Shown here in pieces: positions 4,711 to 11,683 of a stretch of 11,683 bases of DNA. The stretch is from Patescibacteria group bacterium (GTDB taxonomy: Bacteria > Patescibacteria > Microgenomatia > Daviesbacterales > UBA10151), in assembly GCA_023380995.1 (NCBI GenBank), contig JAMCTD010000088.1:2956-14638 (forward strand). The letters are read 5' to 3'. The notes beneath the pieces are model-generated. The model saw only the letters and a program-made list of their open reading frames with translations. It did no database searches and was not told where the DNA came from. Positions within the stretch are counted from its first letter, which is position 1, and each line of letters opens with the position of its first letter. The position numbers and the translations under genes are program-made.

Positions 4711-7700
4711 GGGTGTTCCTGTGCTAGGCCCAAAAAACACAGCTCCATTGTTGTAAACATCTTTAATTTGGGTGGCGGTTAAAGCATAGTTGTAAATTCT
4801 GACATCATCAAGCTGGCCTGTTAAATAATCAGCAGTAGCTGCTGATTTATAACCTAAAGTAAAGCTGGTGGTAGTATTAAAAGAGGTGGCAGTGGTAACT
4901 ACAATATGATTCCAAGCTCCAGCTGTTACAGCTCCTCCTGAAACACCATTAACATAAATTGTGGGTGTACTAAATCCAGTTGCAGAAACTGTGCCTGAGG
5001 AAGCTGTAATGTAATGAGTGCCACCATCTAAATCCATAAAAGAATCAGTATTAGTAGTGGGTTTAACCCAAAAACTAACTGATTGGACACCATTAATGGC
5101 TGTACCAATAGTTACTCTGTTGGTAGCTGTGCCATCAAAATCTAAAGAACCATTAAACTTACCATTTCTGCCTCCATACCAAGCAGAAGATGAGAGTCCA
5201 TCGCTACAAGTACCAGCAGAAGTATAAGTTGTTCCAGCAGCCCAGGTGCCACTATAATTATTCCCTGAGGAATCATGGATAGTTGTGCCTTGGCATTCAT
5301 CCATCTTCCACCAGCCCACAGGTTTTCCCCTGTTATAGTCCCAGGCAATTTGGGCTGGAGTCCGGGCATAGTTATAAATTTTAACTTCATCAATTTTACC
5401 TCTAAAATGATAAATGTCAGCATCTTCCTTTCCAAACACGAAACTATTTGTATTTTGAGTAATATTTCCTGTTCTAGCCTGCTGTCCTTTGACTACTCCA
5501 TTGACAATAATATATTCTTGCCCAGCACTTTGATCGTATTTATATACAATATGTTGCCATTGGTTAGAAGCGACATCGCCGTCGTTATTAGAGAAAAAAT
5601 TACCATTACCATTTTGCACAAGCACTTTACCACTGGCTTGAACTAAAAATCGGCCTATATCTGCAGTAGAGCCTTTCCCCCATACTCCAGTGTACGATCC
5701 TCCTCCTTCAGTAAAACCATCCCAATAAATCCAAGCTGAAACAGTTAAGCTAGACCAGTCTTGCGACGAAATGTCTCCTGCAGTGACATAATCATCAACC
5801 CCATCAAATTTTAATCCACCGCCGTATTTACCTGTAGTCCAAGAAGGTCCTTGGGTTAGAGTACCATTATAGTTATTACCAGAAGTATCATTGGCAGTTA
5901 TTCCTGTTTTTTCCTCAAACTTCCATTCACCAACAGGTGCAGCACAGGAGGTAGTGTCTCCTGGGACACAGTATTCTTGATTTGCTGCTTGGGCTTGGTA
6001 AGTAGAGCTGTTACCAGCAGCTCCCAGGACTAGGGAAGATCCTCTGTTGTATTCTGTTTTTACCTCATCTGCAGTTAAAGCATATCTGTAAACTTTAACT
6101 TCATCCAAATCCCCATTAAATTCATCACCATTATTTATTCCATCTTTATCTCCTAAGTACAATAGCCCGGCATTAGCTAAAGTGCTGGTATTGGTCAGGG
6201 AAGTATTGGAAGCGTTAAGTTTCCCATCAATATATAGATCTAATCTGCTTGTTCCAGTTTTTTCAGCTAAAATATGATGCCAGGTATTATCATATAAATT
6301 AGAAGTAGAGGTAACTGTATCAGTATTGGTTCCATCTGTTGAGGCAAAGAGAATATTACCTGAGGTGTTGGAATAAATAGAATAACCAGCAGTAGATACT
6401 TTTTGGATTAAATATTCTCCAGTTCCAGGAGTAGCATCAACATCTGATTTAAACCATAGAGAAAGGGATAAATCATCAGCTGCAACAAAGTCTAAATCAT
6501 TATCATCAGCTCTGGATAACCATAAAGCTCCAGTTCCATTCCAAGCTTTACCAAATTTACCACTATTTATCCAGGAAGCAGAGGAGAGGGTTAAGCTTTT
6601 ATTATTAGGAGTGCTATCATGGGCAGTAGTTCCATACCCTTCATCAAATTTCCAATAAGCTACAGATGAACCAACAGGTGAACCAACAGCAGGATGTCCT
6701 CCATTCATATCTGACACAATTTGTTTTTGGGTGCGAGCATAATTATAAACAGATACTTGGTCAATCTGGCCGTTAAAATCACAACCTGAAGCTCCGTCAT
6801 TATACTCACCGCCACAAATACCAAGTAAAGCTGGACTGGAATTAGAACTGGCTACGGCAAAGGTATCGCTGTTAGCCAAAATACCGTTAATATATATCTG
6901 ACCAACAGTACCAGTATAAACTGCTGAAATATATTTCCAGGTGTTATTACAACCCGTAGCTGTAGCGGTGACATTAGGACTGACTCCGATGTGGGCAAAT
7001 GTTATTAGACAGGTAGAAGGATTAATAATCAGTTCGTAACCTGTAGATTCACCTCCGCCCAAATCTTCCCGCTTAGAAAATATCCGGTTGTTATTATTAG
7101 CGCTGCCGTTTACTTTAACCCAGGCAGAGACGGTTTTTGCTCCTGTAATATCAAAGAGAGAATTACCTCCCAAGTTAACATAATCGTCATTACCATCAAA
7201 ACTTAAGGCTTTGCCCAGTTTTCCCAAAGCCCAAGCTGTGTTATTGACCAGAGTGCCATTATTTCCTCCTATTGCTGAAGTATCCTTAGTGCTATTTCCC
7301 GTTCCTTCATCCAGTCTCCATTCTCCAGTTGGTCCTGGTGCCCAGTTGTATAAATCTGAAACTTCTTTAGGGGAAAGGGCGCGGTTATAAACCCTGACTT
7401 CATCTAAGGAACCATTATAGTAATTGCCTGTATATTCAATGTGTAATTTAGGTGCATCAACTACAGGGACAGTAGTGTAATCATATAAGAGTGCAGTTCG
7501 TTGCCCGGTTGAGTTATTATCTTTAACGTAGTACAACATGGCTGAACCTGCTGAATAACTATATGTATTGACTAGTTCTTGCACAACGGAAACAATGGAA
7601 ACTGTATTGTACCAGGTTGCAGCTGACCAGCCACCTGGAGCCCATGCTACAGTCCCTGTTAATGTGCGGCCATCAGCGTCAACAACACTAATTGGCGCTG

Positions 7701-10404
7701 CCGGATTGGCTTCTTTTACAGCACTAATATTTAAGGCTACTGATCCACTATCATTACTTCCGGAATCAAAACTAAGATAGGCAGTGTTAATAGTTGAACC
7801 AGCCGGGATAGTTACTCCAGTAAAGCGGGCAAACGTGTTCCCGTTTGGATAACTGGCATCTTGGTATCCCATTGTGCCAAAACCGTTGGCTGAAGTGCTG
7901 TCAAAAAAGGCATTTGGGGAAGAAAACCAACGCCCATCATCAGCGCTTGCACCTACCTGGTAATCGAGAGAGCTGGTTTGAGCTCCAACAAAGAAATTTC
8001 CAGCATTACTATTAATGGAAGAGGGAATAGTTCCTGTGGTAGTAGCAGCTTGCTGGACACCATTGACAAAAATCTTTACACTTTGGTCTTTAGCTGAATA
8101 GGTGGCAATAATGTGATACCAAGTACCTGTTGCTAAATTTGCAGTATTGGTAGTGACATAGTTACTTGATGAGTTAAGATATAGTCTGATCTCATCTCCA
8201 TATTGAGCAAGTAGATAACTCGTATTTGCCCCATCCCATTTGCCTGTAATATCGTACTGGGTAGCAGCTGTATTGGAGGTTGGTTTAATCCAGGAAGATA
8301 AAGTTAAGTCTCCTGTTACAGTTAAGGGTGAGGAAGTGGCACTAGCAGCATACTGATATTGGGAAGAAGCTGAAGCAAAAGTCCCAGCATTACCAAATTT
8401 CCCTGCAGTATAGGTGGCACTATTGGTATTAGTTAAGGTGATTCCATTACCTGAGTAATCAGAGGCCCCAACACCTACTGAGCTTTCATCCATTTTCCAA
8501 TATCCCACCAAACCATTGGAAAGATAATTTTGATCTGCTCCTCCCATTTGGGCAGATACACCTTTAACAGAACCTCTAGAAGCATAATCAGTTTTAACCT
8601 GAGCTGCAGTCCTGACATAATCATATACTTTGACCTCATCAATAAATCCCTTCCACTCATTAGATATCCCATCCTGGTCAATCCCCACATAAAAAGGATT
8701 GGCATTGGATAAGGTGGCAGTTGCAGCAATACTGCCATCTGTGGCTCTAAGTTTCCCATCAACAAATAGCTCAAGCTTGGAAGTTCCTGTTTTAACACCT
8801 GTTACCTGATGCCAGTTATTATCATCAAAATCTACCCCAGAAGTGCAAGCGCTGTCACTATTGGTGCCATCACCATCATCAAAACAAAAATCCCCTGAAG
8901 CATCCATATATAATTTATAGCCTGTGTAAGTTACATTTTCAGCTTTGGCAAAAATCAGGCTTTGGGCAGATGCTGCCCCTGAATATTTGACCCAGGCAGA
9001 GAGGGAAAAGGAACTGGTGTCAAAGTCTAAGGAACTATTGTCAGCCGCAGAAACATTATCATTATTAGCTCCTACTCCATCAAAGTATAAACATTTACCA
9101 AATACACAGAGCCCTTTTTCTTTCCAGTCAGCTCCAGTAATAGTCCCATTTAATCTTTGGGAACCGCTATCGTAAGCAGTAGGGCCCTGGCCTTCCTCAA
9201 ATTTCCAGTAAAGAACTGGATTTTTAATCTTTTCCTCTGAAGCTATGGTTTTAAAGAATGTAGAAGGGGAGTTTTGGTTATTATATTCAGTAGCAATCCA
9301 ACCTGCAGATCTGGCAGTACTAGAGAACCTGACTTCATCAATTTGGCCATTGAAAGCATTGTCAGCACCATTAGATGTTGTTTGTCTACCTATTCTAAAG
9401 TTACTGGCACTATTAGTTGGTGTTCCAGTTGCAACATCAGAATTATCTAATGCTCCGTTGATATAGATATATTTATGACCACCATCATAAACAGTTACAA
9501 CATGATACCAAGTATTATTAGTAATAGTAGCATTACTAAAGAGAGAATTACTGGAAGCTCCGAGAACAACGAATCTAAGATTATTAGAATTATTTCCTAT
9601 AAGTGTATTATTATCATACAAATCTAACCACCACCCTCCTGATTTACTTGTAATATTACCAGCGCTTCCAAGGTTGCTGTTTCCACTTCTGTTAATCCAA
9701 GCCTCAACAGTAAAAGAAGTAGTGGCATTAAGATTACTTTGATCACCAGCATCAATATAGTCATCATTTCCATCAAAGTTTAAGTTGCCATCAACCTTGC
9801 CTGTTATTTGTTGTGAAGCAGTCATAGAGCCATTAGAAGTTCCGTTATAGCCATTGGAAGTACTATCAACCATTTGTGGAGCAGAACTAGCAGGATTTTC
9901 TTTTAAATGCCAAACACCTTTATAGTTATTAGCGCTATTTTCATTCCAGGTATTGGCAGAGTTTTGTTGAGAAGTGGTATTAGAGTTACCATAGTACATA
10001 TAGATAATGGTATCAGCAGTGGAAACAAGTGAGGGGATAGTCACCCAGGCAATTAAAGTTCCTGTGGTTGAATCAAATTTTTCAATCTCATGATTAAGTT
10101 GTGTTGTCCCATCAGAAGAGGTAAATAATATGTCGTTTCCAGTACTTTGAGCTTTTTTCAAAGATGTATCAGCTATAGAGACCATTACTGGAAAGTAAGC
10201 ATGGGGACCAGAGGAAACTTTTGTTGAATCAATAGTTAACTTTTTTCTAAAATACCAATTATCAGAATACCAGGCAGCAGAAGTGGATTTGGAATTTAGG
10301 ACAGTTAGGTATAAAAGGGGAGCACTTATTATTATTAGGGTTAAGATAGCCAAAAGTATTTTTTTGCTAAATTTTTTAAGTGTTCTTGACAAAAATCGTT
10401 TCAT
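4708..10404 (-). CDS. Giant secreted DUF2341 + seven-LamG surface protein
   Basis: An exported protein of 1,898 residues, likely a surface adhesin or glycan-binding protein. A basic N-terminus (1-15) and hydrophobic segment (16-36) form a signal peptide or anchor, with possible cleavage near 43-44 (STSAA). DUF2341 spans about 45-150 (WYFRKKLTID start). Seven LamG/concanavalin-like domains follow at about 160-380, 395-610, 630-1022 (split), 1022-1235, 1245-1455, 1488-1695 and 1695-1890. Each has a [WY]K[FM][DE]E-type first strand, FDG.DDY, SAW[IV], W[HY]H[IV] and a closing DEVK[VI]Y.Y. The third is interrupted by 811-992, a separate module (FTGVTIPAGSTINTAYLSF) resembling jelly-roll modules of other secreted proteins. 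Cys pairs C433/C438, C1479/C1487 and C1704/C1733 could be disulfides. The C-terminus (NNGAVFFGPSTGTP) nearly matches the partial paralogue at 11116, so it is conserved, perhaps for sorting (inference). No sortase motif and no Shine-Dalgarno site were seen. Confidence 0.92.
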   Translation of the reverse strand: MKRFLSRTLKKFSKKILLAILTLIIISAPLLYLTVLNSKSTSAAWYSDNWYFRKKLTIDSTKVSSGPHAYFPVMVSIADTSLKKAQSTGNDILFTSSDGTTQLNHEIEKFDSTTGTLIAWVTIPSLVSTADTIIYMYYGNSNTTSQQNSANTWNENSANNYKGVWHLKENPASSAPQMVDSTSNGYNGTSNGSMTASQQITGKVDGNLNFDGNDDYIDAGDQSNLNATTSFTVEAWINRSGNSNLGSAGNITSKSGGWWLDLYDNNTLIGNNSNNLRFVVLGASSNSLFSNATITNNTWYHVVTVYDGGHKYIYINGALDNSDVATGTPTNSASNFRIGRQTTSNGADNAFNGQIDEVRFSSTARSAGWIATEYNNQNSPSTFFKTIASEEKIKNPVLYWKFEEGQGPTAYDSGSQRLNGTITGADWKEKGLCVFGKCLYFDGVGANNDNVSAADNSSLDFDTSSFSLSAWVKYSGAASAQSLIFAKAENVTYTGYKLYMDASGDFCFDDGDGTNSDSACTSGVDFDDNNWHQVTGVKTGTSKLELFVDGKLRATDGSIAATATLSNANPFYVGIDQDGISNEWKGFIDEVKVYDYVRTAAQVKTDYASRGSVKGVSAQMGGADQNYLSNGLVGYWKMDESSVGVGASDYSGNGITLTNTNSATYTAGKFGNAGTFASASSQYQYAASATSSPLTVTGDLTLSSWIKPTSNTAATQYDITGKWDGANTSYLLAQYGDEIRLYLNSSSNYVTTNTANLATGTWYHIIATYSAKDQSVKIFVNGVQQAATTTGTIPSSINSNAGNFFVGAQTSSLDYQVGASADDGRWFSSPNAFFDSTSANGFGTMGYQDASYPNGNTFARFTGVTIPAGSTINTAYLSFDSGSNDSGSVALNISAVKEANPAAPISVVDADGRTLTGTVAWAPGGWSAATWYNTVSIVSVVQELVNTYSYSAGSAMLYYVKDNNSTGQRTALLYDYTTVPVVDAPKLHIEYTGNYYNGSLDEVRVYNRALSPKEVSDLYNWAPGPTGEWRLDEGTGNSTKDTSAIGGNNGTLVNNTAWALGKLGKALSFDGNDDYVNLGGNSLFDITGAKTVSAWVKVNGSANNNNRIFSKREDLGGGESTGYELIINPSTCLITFAHIGVSPNVTATATGCNNTWKYISAVYTGTVGQIYINGILANSDTFAVASSNSSPALLGICGGEYNDGASGCDFNGQIDQVSVYNYARTQKQIVSDMNGGHPAVGSPVGSSVAYWKFDEGYGTTAHDSTPNNKSLTLSSASWINSGKFGKAWNGTGALWLSRADDNDLDFVAADDLSLSLWFKSDVDATPGTGEYLIQKVSTAGYSIYSNTSGNILFASTDGTNTDTVTSTSNLYDNTWHHILAEKTGTSRLDLYIDGKLNASNTSLTNTSTLANAGLLYLGDKDGINNGDEFNGDLDEVKVYRYALTADEVKTEYNRGSSLVLGAAGNSSTYQAQAANQEYCVPGDTTSCAAPVGEWKFEEKTGITANDTSGNNYNGTLTQGPSWTTGKYGGGLKFDGVDDYVTAGDISSQDWSSLTVSAWIYWDGFTEGGGSYTGVWGKGSTADIGRFLVQASGKVLVQNGNGNFFSNNDGDVASNQWQHIVYKYDQSAGQEYIIVNGVVKGQQARTGNITQNTNSFVFGKEDADIYHFRGKIDEVKIYNYARTPAQIAWDYNRGKPVGWWKMDECQGTTIHDSSGNNYSGTWAAGTTYTSAGTCSDGLSSSAWYGGRNGKFNGSLDFDGTATNRVTIGTAINGVQSVSFWVKPTTNTDSFMDLDGGTHYITASSGTVSATGFSTPTIYVNGVSGGAVTAGAWNHIVVTTATSFNTTTSFTLGYKSAATADYLTGQLDDVRIYNYALTATQIKDVYNNGAVFFGPSTGTP

Positions 10405-10424
10405 ATGCTATATTTAATTTACTG

Positions 10425-10470
10425 AATCTAGTTGTTTGATGGTGGCACGCCACGGTCTAACAGCTAGATT
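10425..10470 (+). repeat. 46-bp compound palindrome with T-tract between DUF3800 and the LamG gene
   Basis: Outer arms AATCTAGTTGTT (10425-10436) and AACAGCTAGATT (10459-10470) pair over 12 positions, with one T-G that is a wobble in plus-strand RNA but a C-A mismatch in minus-strand RNA. An inner hairpin GTGG-CACG-CCAC (10442-10453) sits between them. On the plus strand six Ts (two of them in the arm) end the structure, as in a Rho-independent terminator, but both flanking genes are on minus and no plus transcript is known. It ends 20 bp before the LamG ATG, so it could instead be an operator or a dispersed palindrome. Confidence 0.5.
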
Positions 10471-10477
10471 TTTTGTT

Positions 10478-11089
10478 CTAACTTAATTCATTCCACTTAA
10501 CTAGTTTTTCTTTCACTATTTTGTTTGATATTATATCTGTAAAATCCGGATCACTTAAATTATATTTTCTTAAAACTGCCCCGGCAATAAAATCAGCCAA
10601 ATCTATTCTGGAGTCTATCCTTGAATCTGTTTGGAGGATATCTACTTGTGGAAAATCTTTCTTAATTTCATTTTGTAATGTTTCTGACTTGAATTCAGAG
10701 TTAAAGTGTTTGTCTATATATATCGAGGCTATTGGGTTTTCCGAAAGGATCAGTTTAATAAGAGCTTTTAATAACTTGGAATAGTTGCGAGGGGTATCTG
10801 CTATTTTCCTATTCAGTTTGTTTATGATCAAAGTGTAAATTTTGATATGCTTTTTAGCAAGATCTTCTAAAACTTTCCTTCTAGTTAAACTTCCTACATA
10901 ATGAAACTTGAATTCTGGAACCATAATCTCTTTCCTTCTGATCCCTTTCTTTGGTAATTTTTTTCTATATTTAGGCAGAATATTAGTAAGCAATGCAGGC
11001 TCGGTTGATGCTAATGCAATCATAACGATAAATTTATCGTTTGTATCTGGTAGTGTTCCTGATTCATCAATAAATATTGTTGTTCTCAT
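10478..11089 (-). CDS. DUF3800 domain-containing protein
   Basis: A 203-residue cytoplasmic protein matching DUF3800 by its opening IFIDESG (5-11, with D8 and E9), the core strand IYIDKHF with D126, and the closing DSRIDSRIDLADFIAG with D163 and D166. These acidic residues on beta strands recall the RNase H-like arrangement; a nuclease activity is only a hypothesis. Members are common in phage, mobile and defence-associated regions, but function is unestablished. The gene lies between two LamG genes, 26 bp after the stop of one and 73 bp before the start of the other. It looks more AT- and Lys/Ile-rich than they do, which would fit insertion into a LamG array. A GGAAAG sequence seven bases before the ATG is the best Shine-Dalgarno in the window. 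Bases 10952-10981 inside the gene recur inverted at the window's right edge. Confidence 0.85.
   Translation of the reverse strand: MRTTIFIDESGTLPDTNDKFIVMIALASTEPALLTNILPKYRKKLPKKGIRRKEIMVPEFKFHYVGSLTRRKVLEDLAKKHIKIYTLIINKLNRKIADTPRNYSKLLKALIKLILSENPIASIYIDKHFNSEFKSETLQNEIKKDFPQVDILQTDSRIDSRIDLADFIAGAVLRKYNLSDPDFTDIISNKIVKEKLVKWNELS
10952..10981 (+). repeat. 30-bp inverted repeat, copy inside DUF3800
   Basis: An exact reverse complement of 11653-11682. It starts tggtaattttttt and ends ttaggcagaat. In this copy the sequence is antisense to the DUF3800 coding strand and fits its frame, so this is probably the original copy. Confidence 0.85.
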
Positions 11090-11093
11090 GTTT

Positions 11094-11127
11094 TTTCTTT
11101 CCAGTATTTTGCTAACTACGGACTTCC
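11094..11127 (+). repeat. 34-bp inverted repeat, copy at the LamG-fragment/DUF3800 junction
   Basis: An exact reverse complement of 11243-11276 (starts tttctttccagtattttg, ends ggacttcc). It holds the last codons and TAG stop of the upstream LamG fragment and the GGAAAG ribosome-binding site of DUF3800. Confidence 0.85.
11097..11102 (-). promoter_or_regulatory. Ribosome-binding site of the DUF3800 gene
   Basis: GGAAAG on the minus strand, seven bases before the ATG at 11089, supports that start. Most other genes here lack such a site. It lies inside the 34-bp inverted repeat, so a transcript covering both arms could hide it. Confidence 0.4.
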
Positions 11128-11676
11128 TGTGCTTGGGCCAAAAAACACAGCCCCATTGTTGTAAATATCCTTAATTTGGGTTGGAGTTAGAGTATAGTTG
11201 TAAACTTTGACATCATCAAGTTGACCATTGAAGTAAAGGGCTGGAAGTCCGTAGTTAGCAAAATACTGGAAAGAAAGTAAGGAATTTGTATCTGGTGCAT
11301 TAGTAGAGGAGGATGTTTTGTTGAGTGCACCATTAATGTAGATTTTTTCATTTGAGCCATCATAAGTACCAACTATATGATACCAAGTTCCTGAAGTAAG
11401 ACCATTATTAGAATCTATATAGCTATATGCCCCAGAAGATGTGAATTGAAATCTGATTTTATTACTGTCATTTGTTACATACAATCCGTAATTTTCATTA
11501 GTTGGTGTTTGGTTAACGCCTTTTACAGCAATTGCCTCATAACCAGTTGCGTCTGATGCAAGTTTAATCCAGGCACTTACACTAAAATCCTTTTGAGCAA
11601 AGTTAAGCGAGCTATTATGAGGAACACTTACATAATCATCAGTTCCGTCAAAATTCTGCCTAAATATAGAAAAAAA
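11116..11676 (-). CDS. LamG-domain surface protein, 3' fragment (5' end lost or disrupted)
   Basis: The C-terminal end of a second LamG protein, paralogous to the 1,898-residue one. Read by hand from 11676, the frame runs FFSIFR, then a typical LamG start (QNFDGTDDYVSVPHNSSLNF), FSVSAWIKL, TWYHIVGTYDG, IYINGALN, FNGQLDDVKVYNYTLTPTQI and the shared terminus NNGAVFFGPSTGSP. A TTG at 11484 is the first start-like codon but cuts the domain in half, so it is not credible as the real start. An in-frame TAA at 11677-11679 lies in the 30 bp that are an inverted copy of DUF3800 sequence, so the true upstream coding sequence was replaced or misassembled there. The segment LLSFQYFANYGLP, where other copies carry a G-containing strand, is encoded by the 34-bp repeat and may also be altered. 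Confidence 0.8.
   Translation of the reverse strand, partial: FFSIFRQNFDGTDDYVSVPHNSSLNFAQKDFSVSAWIKLASDATGYEAIAVKGVNQTPTNENYGLYVTNDSNKIRFQFTSSGAYSYIDSNNGLTSGTWYHIVGTYDGSNEKIYINGALNKTSSSTNAPDTNSLLSFQYFANYGLPALYFNGQLDDVKVYNYTLTPTQIKDIYNNGAVFFGPSTGSP
11243..11276 (-). repeat. 34-bp inverted repeat, copy inside the LamG fragment
   Basis: Partner of 11094-11127 across a spacer of 115 bp. In this copy it encodes SFQYFANYGLP in the LamG frame without breaking it. Confidence 0.85.
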
Positions 11677-11682
11677 TTACCA
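11653..11682 (-). repeat. 30-bp inverted repeat, copy at the window's right edge
   Basis: Partner of 10952-10981. It ends one base before the end of the window and contains the TAA that closes the LamG frame upstream. Such an edge match to nearby internal sequence is what a fold-back chimera or broken contig end would look like. Confidence 0.8.
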
Positions 11683-11683
11683 T

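Noticed and set aside
10600..10640. Tandem DSRI-DSRI in DUF3800 as a recent duplication
   Set aside because: From memory of the family, the spacing between the DS and LADF motifs is normal, so no extra residues appear to have been inserted.
11116..11484. A complete small protein starting at TTG 11484
   Set aside because: The LamG fold clearly continues upstream of 11484 in the same frame (FDGTDDYV ... SAWIKL), so this start would cut the domain in half.

Overview
The window looks like a contig from an uncultivated bacterium of the Candidate Phyla Radiation (Patescibacteria), possibly Microgenomates. This is inferred from the mix of protein families: a LysM/M23 peptidase with a distinctive membrane-proximal N-terminus, an O-antigen-ligase-like membrane protein fused to TPRs, a four-helix-bundle (S23/TIGR02436-type) protein, and very large DUF2341/LamG surface proteins. 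Most genes also lack a clear Shine-Dalgarno site. No rRNA or other marker gene is present to prove the placement. The standard genetic code fits all genes.

Layout: only the first gene is on the plus strand, a LysM-LysM-M23 cell-wall peptidase (to 1044) whose frame is open to the window edge, so its N-terminus is probably missing. Positions 1045-1210 show no gene and no convincing terminator. A small non-coding block (1211-1571) holds two minus-strand alanine tRNAs, anticodons CGC and GGC, both with the G3:U70 identity pair. They sit among short structured repeats: three hairpins with a common tandem-GA apex, a 16-bp copy of one tRNA 3' end, and an AT-rich heptamer palindrome.

All remaining genes are on the minus strand. 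In transcription order (right to left) they are: a 3' fragment of one LamG surface protein; a DUF3800 protein; a 1,898-residue exported DUF2341 + 7x LamG protein; a four-helix-bundle gene; and an 816-residue Wzy/O-antigen-ligase-like TPR membrane protein. The set suggests envelope construction: wall remodelling (M23), surface glycan transfer or polymerisation (Wzy-TPR) and large secreted lectin-like adhesins (LamG). The link between them is inference from adjacency.

The most unusual structure is the four-helix-bundle gene, bracketed by a perfect 30-bp inverted repeat inside arrays of degenerate 7-bp units. The right array fills the whole gap between the LamG stop codon and the four-helix start codon. 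A gene-less palindrome of the same heptamers lies between the tRNA genes, suggesting a small mobile or processed element family related in concept to rRNA intervening sequences. At the right end, two nested perfect inverted repeats (34 and 30 bp) involve the DUF3800/LamG junction and the window edge. They may be template-switch products or assembly/amplification chimeras, so the last ~700 bp should be read with caution.
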